In this document: positions 24,230 through 31,039 of the stretch, piece after piece | Layout of the letters: each line of letters begins with the position of its first letter | How positions within the stretch are numbered: the first letter of the stretch is position 1 | Source: Hymenobacter terricola | Lineage (GTDB): Bacteria > Bacteroidota > Bacteroidia > Cytophagales > Hymenobacteraceae | DNA length: 64,000 nucleotides | Reading direction: 5' to 3' | Assembly (NCBI RefSeq): GCF_017921975.2 | Contig: NZ_JAGEMO020000016.1 | Span: 1 to 64,000, forward strand | Translations under genes and position numbers: made by a program | The notes under the pieces: model-generated | Database searches by the model: none | What the model was told of the DNA's origin: nothing | What the model saw: the letters and a program-made list of their open reading frames with translations, nothing else

Positions 24230-26005
24230 CTAAGCCTCTTTTGTCATCTTGGCAATCATTTTGTCAAAAGCAATTTCGCACCAGTCTTTTTTCCACTCAG
24301 TTCGAAAACCAATATCGTTTGAGTTTGGCTTCTCTGTGATGTCATGAATTCTGACAATTGTTGGGACAGCTATTGAATCCCCAATAATTATGGCTTCTTG
24401 TTGTTCAAGCACTGGAAGAGTATCCGTGATTGCAGATACATTGTCCGGTAGCAAGCGTTTGACATATTGTTGGTCTGATGGGTTTGTGAGTCGCATAGCA
24501 ACGAAGTTGCTGCACTGAGAGAATATTGTTTCTGATATTTCAGATGGCCTTTGGCTAACAATCATTAATGATAAACCGTATTTGCGACCCTCTTTAGCAA
24601 TTCTCTCAATGGATTTCTTTACTGATTGATATTTGGCTGCTTCGTTCTGCGGGATATAATTGTGTGCCTCTTCTAATACAATTAGAAAAGGAATTTCCGC
24701 AGTTGTTTCCTTGATAGATTTATAATAAAAACAAAAATCAAATATCATTCTGCTTATTAATGAGACAACAACGCTGAGGACTTCGAAAGGTATACCGCTT
24801 AAATCAATTATTGATATGTTGGCTTTGTGCTCATCAGAATAGCAGATGAATTGATGAAGTATTTCTGCAAGGTCTTCAGTTTTGCATTCAGTGCCATCTA
24901 ATTTTTTTGGTTTAAAAAGAAATGAAAGTCTTTCATCATTAATTTTTGTTTCCAGCCGCGGGATGAATCTGTCAAATTCGCCATTGTAAGGAGCTCCATT
25001 AACCTTTCCTTGAGCCTTGTCATCGAATTCAATATTTTCAAATAATTGATATTTATCCTCAACACCCTCTTTAATTTCCTTTATTCTATAAACCCCAGTT
25101 TTAAAATCTTTAGTTGCTATATTCTGATTTGATATGTATTTAAACACTTCCTCAATACTAAAGTAAACGGGTGTGTCGTAAGTGACCTTTGGTAATTTTT
25201 CGTTGTGTCTCTTCTTGTTTAGTGTGACGGCAGCCTTGAACTGTGATAGTTGATTGTGAGAGTTGCTTTCACTACTCTCTATAAATAGTTCTTCTAATTC
25301 CTCCGAATTCATTAACCAATATGGTAATACCATATTTTCGATGCTGATTCTTCTTGCTTTAGGAAATGCGGAATTGTACTCGCCGTGTAAGTCAAAAAGC
25401 AATATGTGTGAATTGTTTAGGGCGCTTAATTTGGTTTGTTGCTCTGAAGATTGAATTCCTTCTTGAAGAATTTTTGCAACAGTGCCTGATTTCCCAGAGC
25501 CGGTTGAACCGAAAATAGCGATATGCTTACTGAAAAATTTGTCGCCATCAACTGCTATTTCCACTTCTGAGTTTTGTGCTAGGGTTGAAAATATTAATTT
25601 CCTATCCTCATTTACATTGCTGTAAATTCTCTTTAATAGTTCTACATCGGCGATTTCTACGTGATTTGGAGGAATTGCAATCTGCTGGCCTCCTCTTTTG
25701 AATTGGCCATCTTTATCTAAAAAACCAATTGGCTGTGCATCTAGAATAAATGATAAAGAAGCTACTTCCGTACTTTCATTCTCATGCACAGGAAGTTTGA
25801 GCGAAGGCTCTTTAATCCTGTAGCTTTGTACAAGCGCAATAATTGATGCATCATCTTCGTCTGATATTTTTAAATAGCTACCAATAGTAAATGCATGTGC
25901 TGCCTGTTTGAACTTGTCTGCGTCCAATACTTCAATTTGAATTAAGCTTGGGGCGACGGTTAATATTTTAAAAATGTCTGAACTTATGGTGTTTTGAATT
26001 TGCAT
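24230..26005 (-). CDS. HerA-type ATPase of a nuclease-HerA defence pair
   Basis: This 591-residue FtsK/HerA-family ATPase begins with a HerA beta-barrel (HAS-barrel) region (about 15-150). The Walker A motif GSTGSGKSGT is at 166-175. A DUF87-type core follows, with Walker B in IPFLIVLEEAHNYIP (about 445-460) and the sensor/arginine segment RKYGLSLMIVSQRPSEIS. HerA forms hexameric DNA motors. The gene starts 6 nt after the stop of a predicted nuclease, so the two are one operon and probably one complex. Base composition is very AT-rich compared with the window. By comparison with nuclease-HerA anti-phage systems the pair is a likely defence module. Confidence 0.88.
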   Translation of the reverse strand: MQIQNTISSDIFKILTVAPSLIQIEVLDADKFKQAAHAFTIGSYLKISDEDDASIIALVQSYRIKEPSLKLPVHENESTEVASLSFILDAQPIGFLDKDGQFKRGGQQIAIPPNHVEIADVELLKRIYSNVNEDRKLIFSTLAQNSEVEIAVDGDKFFSKHIAIFGSTGSGKSGTVAKILQEGIQSSEQQTKLSALNNSHILLFDLHGEYNSAFPKARRISIENMVLPYWLMNSEELEELFIESSESNSHNQLSQFKAAVTLNKKRHNEKLPKVTYDTPVYFSIEEVFKYISNQNIATKDFKTGVYRIKEIKEGVEDKYQLFENIEFDDKAQGKVNGAPYNGEFDRFIPRLETKINDERLSFLFKPKKLDGTECKTEDLAEILHQFICYSDEHKANISIIDLSGIPFEVLSVVVSLISRMIFDFCFYYKSIKETTAEIPFLIVLEEAHNYIPQNEAAKYQSVKKSIERIAKEGRKYGLSLMIVSQRPSEISETIFSQCSNFVAMRLTNPSDQQYVKRLLPDNVSAITDTLPVLEQQEAIIIGDSIAVPTIVRIHDITEKPNSNDIGFRTEWKKDWCEIAFDKMIAKMTKEA

Positions 26006-26011
26006 CTGATT

Positions 26012-27238
26012 TTAATTTAAGATTTTAAAAATGTCTTCGATTGTTTCACAATATTGAATGTTGAAAAATTGTTTCGGGTCTTGTCCATTGAAACTTACGT
26101 TGTTTTTGGAGAAACTGAGAAACGCATCTGACTTTTTGGCTATTATAGTATTTGAATCAAATGTTTTTTTATTTATTACTCTTACTCGGTAAGTTGAGTT
26201 AATTATCTTTCCTGATGCAGAAACTTGAATAAGTGGGGCTTTTGAAAAGAGGTTTGGGGAGAACTTCAATGATTCATACCCATCATTGAAATTGATTTCG
26301 TTGTCTATCAAATTTATTTTTACCTCTTTTATAAAATTATCATCACATTCTAGTATTACTGTGACCGGTTTTGCGTTACGTAATGCGCGTCCTTGATTAT
26401 AGTATTTATCAATAAGGTTTTCAATAAATTTGCTGATTTTAAGGTTAGTAGTAGAGTTATTTAATATTGATTCGCCAATTAGAAAATATTTCTCCTTGCT
26501 TGGAAGGAGCGCATTCATTGACTTTAAATATTTTTGAATTGTTATTAAATACTTATCCTTGGTAAGTGTCTTAATGTACCATTCGTTGTAAAGAATTGTC
26601 TTAATATTGGCTAAATTACTTATCTCTAACTTCGTAATTGTCCTGTCCTTTTCGGATTTTTTTATAGACTTGTCTATAATGATTTTCAATGAGTTATTGT
26701 AGTATATTGTTTCTGCTTCGAAGGCGTTACAGCTGAAGTATTTTTGAATTTTTCCAATTACATATTTTTGTTGTTCGACAAATTCATAGCCGAATTCAAA
26801 CTTGAATTTTGAAAGAAATTTGTCTAAGTCAGCATCTGTGATATTATTATCGGTATGAAACTCTTTCTGGCTTTTTGCAACCTTATAAGTTAGTATCGAT
26901 TTTAGCGCATTTCTATCAATGGTTTTTATAGTTCCAGCTTGCTCATTTGTAAAGTGTGCATAAAGTACATAATTCAGCGGATTTGAGGTCTTGTTTTCCA
27001 TAAAATGCGAAAGCATCAGTGAAATCGGTTCTCGAACAGCAGAAGGTATGTAGTTAGGCTTTGACAGATACTTGCATTGTACTGTTGTTAAATCTGTTGC
27101 CGTTCTGATGTCAATGTCTTCAATTCCTTCTACTACTATAGAATCTGCATTATTAGGAAGCTTGAGTAATTTTAATATAGAAGTATCAAATTGATAATAA
27201 TAACCTTTGATGGTAGCGTCAGCAGCTCTTGATGCCAT
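26012..27238 (-). CDS. predicted DUF4297/Cap4-like nuclease partner of HerA
   Basis: The 408-residue product opens with ATIKGYYYQFDTSILKLL (9-26), like the G-x-x-Y-Q start of DUF4297/Cap4-type PD-(D/E)xK nucleases. The putative catalytic set is Glu37/Glu40, Asp43 in EGIEDIDI and Gln54-Cys-Lys56 in TVQCKYL. The rest is Lys/Ile/Asn-rich with no recognised domain. Start at 27238 (MASRAAD) is chosen over an upstream in-frame Met. It is the first gene of the pair with HerA. A TACCTTGT sequence at 27299-27306 (minus strand) may be its promoter. Strong AT bias supports transfer. Nuclease assignment is by motif only. Confidence 0.72.
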   Translation of the reverse strand: MASRAADATIKGYYYQFDTSILKLLKLPNNADSIVVEGIEDIDIRTATDLTTVQCKYLSKPNYIPSAVREPISLMLSHFMENKTSNPLNYVLYAHFTNEQAGTIKTIDRNALKSILTYKVAKSQKEFHTDNNITDADLDKFLSKFKFEFGYEFVEQQKYVIGKIQKYFSCNAFEAETIYYNNSLKIIIDKSIKKSEKDRTITKLEISNLANIKTILYNEWYIKTLTKDKYLITIQKYLKSMNALLPSKEKYFLIGESILNNSTTNLKISKFIENLIDKYYNQGRALRNAKPVTVILECDDNFIKEVKINLIDNEINFNDGYESLKFSPNLFSKAPLIQVSASGKIINSTYRVRVINKKTFDSNTIIAKKSDAFLSFSKNNVSFNGQDPKQFFNIQYCETIEDIFKILN

Positions 27239-27341
27239 AGTAGAACCTTGAGTTAAGTGAATGGAATAACGCCTTTTTAGTTTGCAGGCTGTTTTGCTGC
27301 ACAAGGTAAAGGAATATTATGGTATGAAATGATATTGTTCT

Positions 27342-27380
27342 AACAAAAAGCCCCGCCAGACACTAGCGGGGCTCTTTGTT
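27342..27380. terminator. terminator hairpin, GCCCCGC type
   Basis: AACAAAAAGCCCCGC pairs with GCGGGGCTCTTTGTT with one mismatch and a 9-nt loop. It follows the possible 25-residue frame at 27397-27474 on the minus strand and marks the left limit of the AT-rich nuclease-HerA insert. The loop and the downstream GTTGCTCAAG are nearly the same as in the hairpin at 29201-29236. Confidence 0.8.
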
Positions 27381-27396
27381 GCTCAAGCGGCGGTGC

Positions 27397-27474
27397 TTAC
27401 TCCTTCACCAGGCGTTTCACTGCCGGGCCAGTAGGCGGCGTTTTGGGAGCAGCATAGCGACGATTCTGCCACAT
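27397..27474 (-). CDS. possible 25-residue basic peptide
   Basis: A short frame from ATG at 27474 encodes 25 residues starting MWQNRRYAAPK and ending AVKRLVKE. It is directly followed by the terminator at 27342-27380, and its start lies within 10 nt of the divergent crp-family gene. It could be a real small protein or the remnant 3' end of a lost gene. Support is limited to position and terminator. Confidence 0.3.
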   Translation of the reverse strand: MWQNRRYAAPKTPPTGPAVKRLVKE

Positions 27475-27482
27475 TTGCCCCT

Positions 27483-28046
27483 ATGCACCCTGTTCTGACT
27501 TACACCGACCGAATCGTGCGGCTCGAACCGCCGGCCCGCGACGAGCTGCTGCGCGCCTTTGTGCCGCAGGAATTCCCGAAAGGCGCTTGCCTGCTGCGGG
27601 CCGGGCAAACGAGCCAGCACTACCACTTCATCGAGCACGGCCTGGTGAAGTCGTCGTTCTACAAAGAGGACAAGGAGTTTATCATGAATTTCTTCAAGGA
27701 GCCCATCCTGTTCACTGAAATCAACAGCTACCTGACCAGCGCCCCCTCCAAATACCAGCTGCTGGCCCTGGAGCCGACCACGGGATACCGCATTGCGCGG
27801 CCGGACATCGAGCGCCTCTGCCGCCAGCACCACGCCATCGAAACCTTGTTCAAGCAGCTGCTGGCGTTTGCTTCCGTGGGCATGATGAAGCGCATCAGCG
27901 AAATGCTGGAGGAAAACGCCACCGTGCGCTACCGCCTGTTTGTGCAGGAGAAAGCCCCCTTGCTGCAGCGCATCAGCCTGGGCGATTTGGCGGCCTACCT
28001 GGGCATCACGCAAGTGTCGCTGAGCCGCATCCGAGCCGGGCAGTAG
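27483..28046 (+). CDS. Crp/Fnr-family transcription regulator
   Basis: This 187-residue protein has an N-terminal cyclic-nucleotide-binding-like barrel (about 1-115; FPKGACLLRAGQTSQHYHFIEHGLVKSS is cut here by notation into strands), a dimerisation helix (about 125-150) and a short C-terminal winged helix. The recognition part is ISLGDLAAYLGITQVSLSRIR (167-185 region). No Fe-S cysteines are present, so it is not Fnr proper. The effector is unknown. It probably controls the DoxX and YdeI-type genes just downstream. ACATTTG ends 5 nt before the ATG and may be a variant -7 box. Confidence 0.88.
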   Translation: MHPVLTYTDRIVRLEPPARDELLRAFVPQEFPKGACLLRAGQTSQHYHFIEHGLVKSSFYKEDKEFIMNFFKEPILFTEINSYLTSAPSKYQLLALEPTTGYRIARPDIERLCRQHHAIETLFKQLLAFASVGMMKRISEMLEENATVRYRLFVQEKAPLLQRISLGDLAAYLGITQVSLSRIRAGQ

Positions 28047-28087
28047 CTTTTTTATCATTTGATAAATAGCCGGGAAATACCGGCGGG

Positions 28088-28095
28088 TAGCTTTG
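28088..28095 (+). promoter_or_regulatory. -7 promoter box of DoxX-like gene
   Basis: TAGCTTTG is an exact TAnnTTTG match 29 nt before the ATG at 28125, so the DoxX and YdeI-type genes can be transcribed apart from the regulator. ATTTGATAAAT just upstream (28056-28066) is a possible palindromic operator. Confidence 0.5.
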
Positions 28096-28124
28096 GTGCA
28101 AACTTCATCTAACCGCTATTCCCC

Positions 28125-28598
28125 ATGGAAACACCACGCTCCCGCCCGGTCTTGTTCTGGCTGGTAACCGGCCTGCTGGCCTTTGGCATGCTGGCCGGCG
28201 CCACGGCCCAGCTGCTGCGCGCCCAAATTAACGTCGACGGCATGCGGCACCTGGGCTACCCGCTCTACGTGCTGACGCTGGTAGGCGTGTGGAAGGTGGC
28301 CGGGGTGCTGGTGCTCCTGCTGCCGGGCTGGCGGCTGGCCAAGGAATGGGCCTACGCGGGCTTTTTCTTCCTGCTCACGGGTGCCGTCGTGTCGCACCTG
28401 GCCAGCGGCGAAGGGCCCCTCGCGGCGCTGGCGCCGTTTGTTTTCGCCTGCCTCACGGTAGCCTCCTGGCAGCTGCGCCCCGCCAGCCGCCGGCTGGTCC
28501 TCGCGCCAACTCTCGCGGCCCCAACCCATACCTTAGGCACCGTCCGGTCTGCTGCCGACTTCGCGCCAGTACAAACCCAGCCACAACCCCTCAACTAA
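28125..28598 (+). CDS. DoxX-like membrane protein
   Basis: This 157-residue protein has four membrane helices (about 9-28, 46-66, 75-95, 98-115). LGYPLYVLTLVGVWKVAGVLVLLLPG is the typical DoxX-like pattern, with a tail of about 35 soluble residues rich in Pro, Thr and Ala. DoxX-like proteins are small quinone- or redox-linked membrane proteins of mostly unknown role. The gene is followed after one base by the YdeI-type gene, so they are an operon, likely under the Crp/Fnr protein upstream. Confidence 0.85.
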   Translation: METPRSRPVLFWLVTGLLAFGMLAGATAQLLRAQINVDGMRHLGYPLYVLTLVGVWKVAGVLVLLLPGWRLAKEWAYAGFFFLLTGAVVSHLASGEGPLAALAPFVFACLTVASWQLRPASRRLVLAPTLAAPTHTLGTVRSAADFAPVQTQPQPLN

Positions 28599-28599
28599 G

Positions 28600-29196
28600 A
28601 TGAGCATGAATCCCAAGGTTGATTTCTATTTCCATAAAGCCCACCGGTGGCTGGAAGAGCTGGAGCAGGTAAGAACGGTGGTGCTGGCCTGCGGCCTGAC
28701 GGAAGAACTGAAGTGGGGCGTGCCCTGCTACACCTTTCAGAACCGCAACATCCTGTTGCTGCACGTCTTCAAGGACTACTGCGCCGTGCTGTTCTTTAAA
28801 GGGGCGTTGCTGCGGGATGCGCAGGGCCTGTTGGTGCAGCAAACGGCGAACGTGCAGGCCGCGCGCCAGCTGCGGTTCACCACCGTTCGGGAAGTAGTGG
28901 AGCGGGAGCCCGTCCTGAAAACCTACATCCAGGAAGCGCTGGAATTGGAAAAAAGCGGGGCAAAAGTGGCGTTCAAAAAGCCCGATGAATTCACCTCACC
29001 GGAAGAGTGGCAACGTAAACTAACCGAAAATCCGGCCCTGAAAACCGCGTTTACGGCCCTGACGCCGGGCCGCCAACGGGCCTACCTGCTGCATTTTTCG
29101 GCCCCCAAGCAATCCAACACCCGAGCGGCCCGAATTGAAAAATGCACCCACGACATTCTTAACGGCAGGGGAATAAATGACGCTCTGAGAGGGTGA
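28600..29196 (+). CDS. YdeI/OmpD-associated family protein
   Basis: The 198-residue cytosolic protein combines a DUF1801-like N-terminal domain (about 1-115: TEELKWGVPCYTFQNRNILLLHVFKDYCAVLFFKG, cited as positions 33-67) and a C-terminal OmdA helical part (KAFTALTPGRQRAYLLHFS-like segment and KQSNTRAARIEKC). This matches YdeI family members. YdeI has been tied to peptide resistance in enterobacteria, but the role here is unknown. The gene starts one base after the DoxX stop and ends with the hairpin at 29201. Confidence 0.85.
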   Translation: MSMNPKVDFYFHKAHRWLEELEQVRTVVLACGLTEELKWGVPCYTFQNRNILLLHVFKDYCAVLFFKGALLRDAQGLLVQQTANVQAARQLRFTTVREVVEREPVLKTYIQEALELEKSGAKVAFKKPDEFTSPEEWQRKLTENPALKTAFTALTPGRQRAYLLHFSAPKQSNTRAARIEKCTHDILNGRGINDALRG

Positions 29197-29200
29197 GCAA

Positions 29201-29236
29201 CGAAAAGCCCCGCCAGACACTGGCGGGGCTTTTCGT
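29201..29236. terminator. bidirectional terminator, GCCCCGCC type
   Basis: CGAAAAGCCCCGCCAG pairs perfectly with CTGGCGGGGCTTTTCG (arms about 29203-29218 and 29221-29236) around a very short loop. It lies between two convergent genes (ending at 29196 and 29256) and can stop both. Confidence 0.85.
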
Positions 29237-29273
29237 TGCTTCAAGTTTCGGGGGGCTATTCGTCCGGCGGGCG
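29225..29273. repeat. 49-bp direct repeat, copy 1
   Basis: The segment is repeated at 29923-29971 with 47 of 49 bases identical. It covers half of the terminator and the last codons (RPPDE and stop, minus strand) of the 72-residue gene. The two copies flank the two-gene unit 29256-29837. Confidence 0.85.
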
Positions 29274-29474
29274 CGGCGGAGCCTGGCCGCTTTGGATGCG
29301 GGCTACCACGCTGGCTACGGATTGGTCGTACTCGGCGGCGCTGGCAAATACTTCGGGAGCGAAGGCGGCCTGGTGGGGGCGGGCTGCTTTCCGGGTAGCG
29401 CTGGTGGCGGCGGGGGTAGGGCCGGAGTAGCTGCGTTGGGCCGTATCGGAAGGCTTTTTGCGAAGCTGCGTCAT
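29256..29474 (-). CDS. 72-residue protein, second gene of a two-gene unit
   Basis: The small protein starts MTQLRKKPSD, has a Ser/Thr/Ala/Pro-rich, basic and probably disordered first half. A helical second half follows, with FASAAEYDQSVASVVARIQSG, and it ends APPRPPDE. No family is recognised. Size, order and 12-nt spacing after the 116-residue gene resemble toxin-antitoxin or modulator pairs. Its 3' end and terminator are duplicated at 29923-29971. Function is unknown. Confidence 0.55.
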   Translation of the reverse strand: MTQLRKKPSDTAQRSYSGPTPAATSATRKAARPHQAAFAPEVFASAAEYDQSVASVVARIQSGQAPPRPPDE

Positions 29475-29486
29475 GGCGATAAAGAG

Positions 29487-29837
29487 TTAAGAGGCGAATA
29501 ATTCGCGGTATTGCTGCTTGTTGCTGCGGTAGCAGGTAACTACCACGCAACGTGGGGGGCGGTGGTCAAGTTCAGGAACAAGATACGCATACGTTTCATA
29601 CACTTTGCCCGCCCGGCCAGTCAGGCAAACGTGGAGATGCGGCCGTTTGTCATCCAGCAGCGGCACAATAAACCGCGTCCGTCGCAGCAGCTGCGAAATG
29701 ATGCTGGGGTCGAGGCCGTGGTGGACGCCGCCACTTTGGTCACCCACGTAGTTTTTCAGGATGTGCGTAGCCGCGTCGGTCGTCCAATAAATCTCATACC
29801 GCTGGCCTTCATGGGTAACATACGTATTGAGATGCAT
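29487..29837 (-). CDS. 116-residue protein, first gene of a two-gene unit
   Basis: The compact alpha/beta protein starts MHLNTYVTHEGQRYEIYW. It has a helix TDAATHILKNYVG, then LLRRTRFIVPLLDDKRPHLHVCL, and strands YETYAYLVPEL and PRCVVVTCY before a final helix SNKQQYRELF. The strand order recalls small ribonuclease-like (RelE-type) folds, but no signature residues confirm it. ATG at 29837 is preferred over the upstream in-frame Met at 29942, which lies in the repeated segment. The 29838-30140 stretch upstream holds the second repeat copy and a possible 32-residue frame. Confidence 0.6.
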   Translation of the reverse strand: MHLNTYVTHEGQRYEIYWTTDAATHILKNYVGDQSGGVHHGLDPSIISQLLRRTRFIVPLLDDKRPHLHVCLTGRAGKVYETYAYLVPELDHRPPRCVVVTCYRSNKQQYRELFAS

Positions 29838-29922
29838 TGCGCCGGACGGTAGAAAAGATGGGCCACGAATGTAGTGGGATTGAACAAGTCCACGCCTGTA
29901 AGTATCCCCACCAGCCACTGAC

Positions 29923-29971
29923 GGGGCTTTTGGTTGCTGCAAGTTTCGGGGGGCTATTCGTCCGGCGGGCG
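29923..29971. repeat. 49-bp direct repeat, copy 2
   Basis: See copy 1 at 29225-29273. This copy keeps the PRPPDE-stop codons on the minus strand and the right half of the GCCCCGCC hairpin, but the left half (ACCAGCCACTGACGGGG) no longer pairs perfectly. It looks like the left-over 3' end of a duplicated gene. Confidence 0.8.
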
Positions 29972-30052
29972 GGGCCGCCTGGGAAGCTTTTTGATTGAAA
30001 AGAAGGCGCGTACTTTCTTGCGGAACGGCATCGTGAACCGCAGAAAACGCAT
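29954..30052 (-). CDS. possible 32-residue basic peptide or gene remnant
   Basis: A short frame from ATG at 30052 (or 30031) encodes a very basic peptide (MRFLRFTMPFRKKVRAF start) ending LPRRPRPPDE, the same last residues as the 72-residue protein at 29256. It may be a remnant left by duplication rather than a functional gene. Confidence 0.25.
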   Translation of the reverse strand: MRFLRFTMPFRKKVRAFFSIKKLPRRPRPPDE

Positions 30053-30140
30053 GCAGCTAGCGGAGCAACGTTCGTTGGCGGAACCAGTCTATCAACGACC
30101 TGAGAACAATACTTGGGCTTCTAATTTTTCCGCTTTTTAC

Positions 30141-30971
30141 ATGGTACGCATCCTGCTCTTTTGTCTGGCGCTGTTGGTAGCCGGCCCCGCTTTTGCCATC
30201 CGCCCAGTGGCCGAATGGTGGGCCAAACCCGATACCCTGGGCTTGAAATACCAACAGTTGGAAATTACCACGGCCGATAATGTGAAGCTGGTAGCCTGGC
30301 TAATTGAACCCTCTGCCAAAGCCCCTGACCAGCACACCACAATGGTGGTAGCCGGGGGCGACGCCTACAATATGTCCAGCAGCATCTACACAGCCTGGGC
30401 GCTGGCCGATGCGGGCTACCGTTCGCTGCTGTTCGATTACCGGGGGTTTGGCCACAGCCAGGCCTTCGCCATCGACCCGCAACGGCTGTATTACGAGGAA
30501 TTTGCCATTGACCTTAGCGCTGCGCTGGCCAAGGCGCGGCATTTGGCACCCCGCGACCGGGTGGGTATTCTGGGCTTATCAATGGGGGCCATTGTCGGGT
30601 CGGAAGTTGCGGCCCGTGCCCGCCCCGATTTTCTTATTACCGAAGGCTACCCCGGCAACCTGCCCGGCATCGTTGCTTACCAAAAGGCGGCTAAAAACAA
30701 AACCATTACCCTCCCCGCCGAGGCTGCTGCTTATCCAGCAGTGGCGGCCCATGTGCGCTGCCCGTGGCTGTTCATCGCCGGCACCCAGGACAAGAACACG
30801 CCCTTAACCGACTCGTCGGCAGTAGTGCAGGCTGCTCGCCGGAAGCAACGTCGTCAGTTACTGGCCGTGGACTGTGGACACTTGGGGGCACAGGAGAAAC
30901 TAACCGAAAAGTTTTTTGCGGAAGGTTATGTGCGCGCCATCGGTCGCTTTCTAGCTGGCGGCAAAGCGTAG
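30141..30971 (+). CDS. secreted alpha/beta hydrolase
   Basis: This 276-residue protein has a signal peptide (1-19, ending AGPAFA). The alpha/beta-hydrolase core has the oxyanion region VVAGGDAYN, LLFDYRGFGHSQ, the nucleophile elbow GILGLSMGAIVG (Ser about 145), the acid region LFIAGTQDKNTP and the catalytic His in DCGHLGAQE. The layout matches BAAT/YqkD-like peptidases or esterases with a periplasmic location. Start is chosen from the signal peptide; the frame runs open further upstream. Substrate unknown. Confidence 0.85.
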   Translation: MVRILLFCLALLVAGPAFAIRPVAEWWAKPDTLGLKYQQLEITTADNVKLVAWLIEPSAKAPDQHTTMVVAGGDAYNMSSSIYTAWALADAGYRSLLFDYRGFGHSQAFAIDPQRLYYEEFAIDLSAALAKARHLAPRDRVGILGLSMGAIVGSEVAARARPDFLITEGYPGNLPGIVAYQKAAKNKTITLPAEAAAYPAVAAHVRCPWLFIAGTQDKNTPLTDSSAVVQAARRKQRRQLLAVDCGHLGAQEKLTEKFFAEGYVRAIGRFLAGGKA

Positions 30972-31027
30972 TTACCCGCCATCAGGTCCCCACTGGTTGA
31001 AAAGGGGGTGAGGTTCCGGTCAGCCCG

Positions 31028-31035
31028 TACCTTTG
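31028..31035 (+). promoter_or_regulatory. -7 promoter box of argS
   Basis: TACCTTTG is followed by CCCC and then the GTG start at 31040. The 4-nt gap predicts a nearly leaderless mRNA, as for purB. Confidence 0.6.
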
Positions 31036-31039
31036 CCCC

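Noticed and set aside
24230-27238. CBASS operon, suggested by the Cap4-like nuclease start
   Set aside because: No CD-NTase (cyclase) gene lies nearby, and the partner is a HerA ATPase, so a nuclease-HerA pair fits better.
27483-28046. Oxygen-sensing Fnr protein
   Set aside because: The cysteines needed for the Fe-S cluster are absent; only a general Crp/Fnr assignment is supported.
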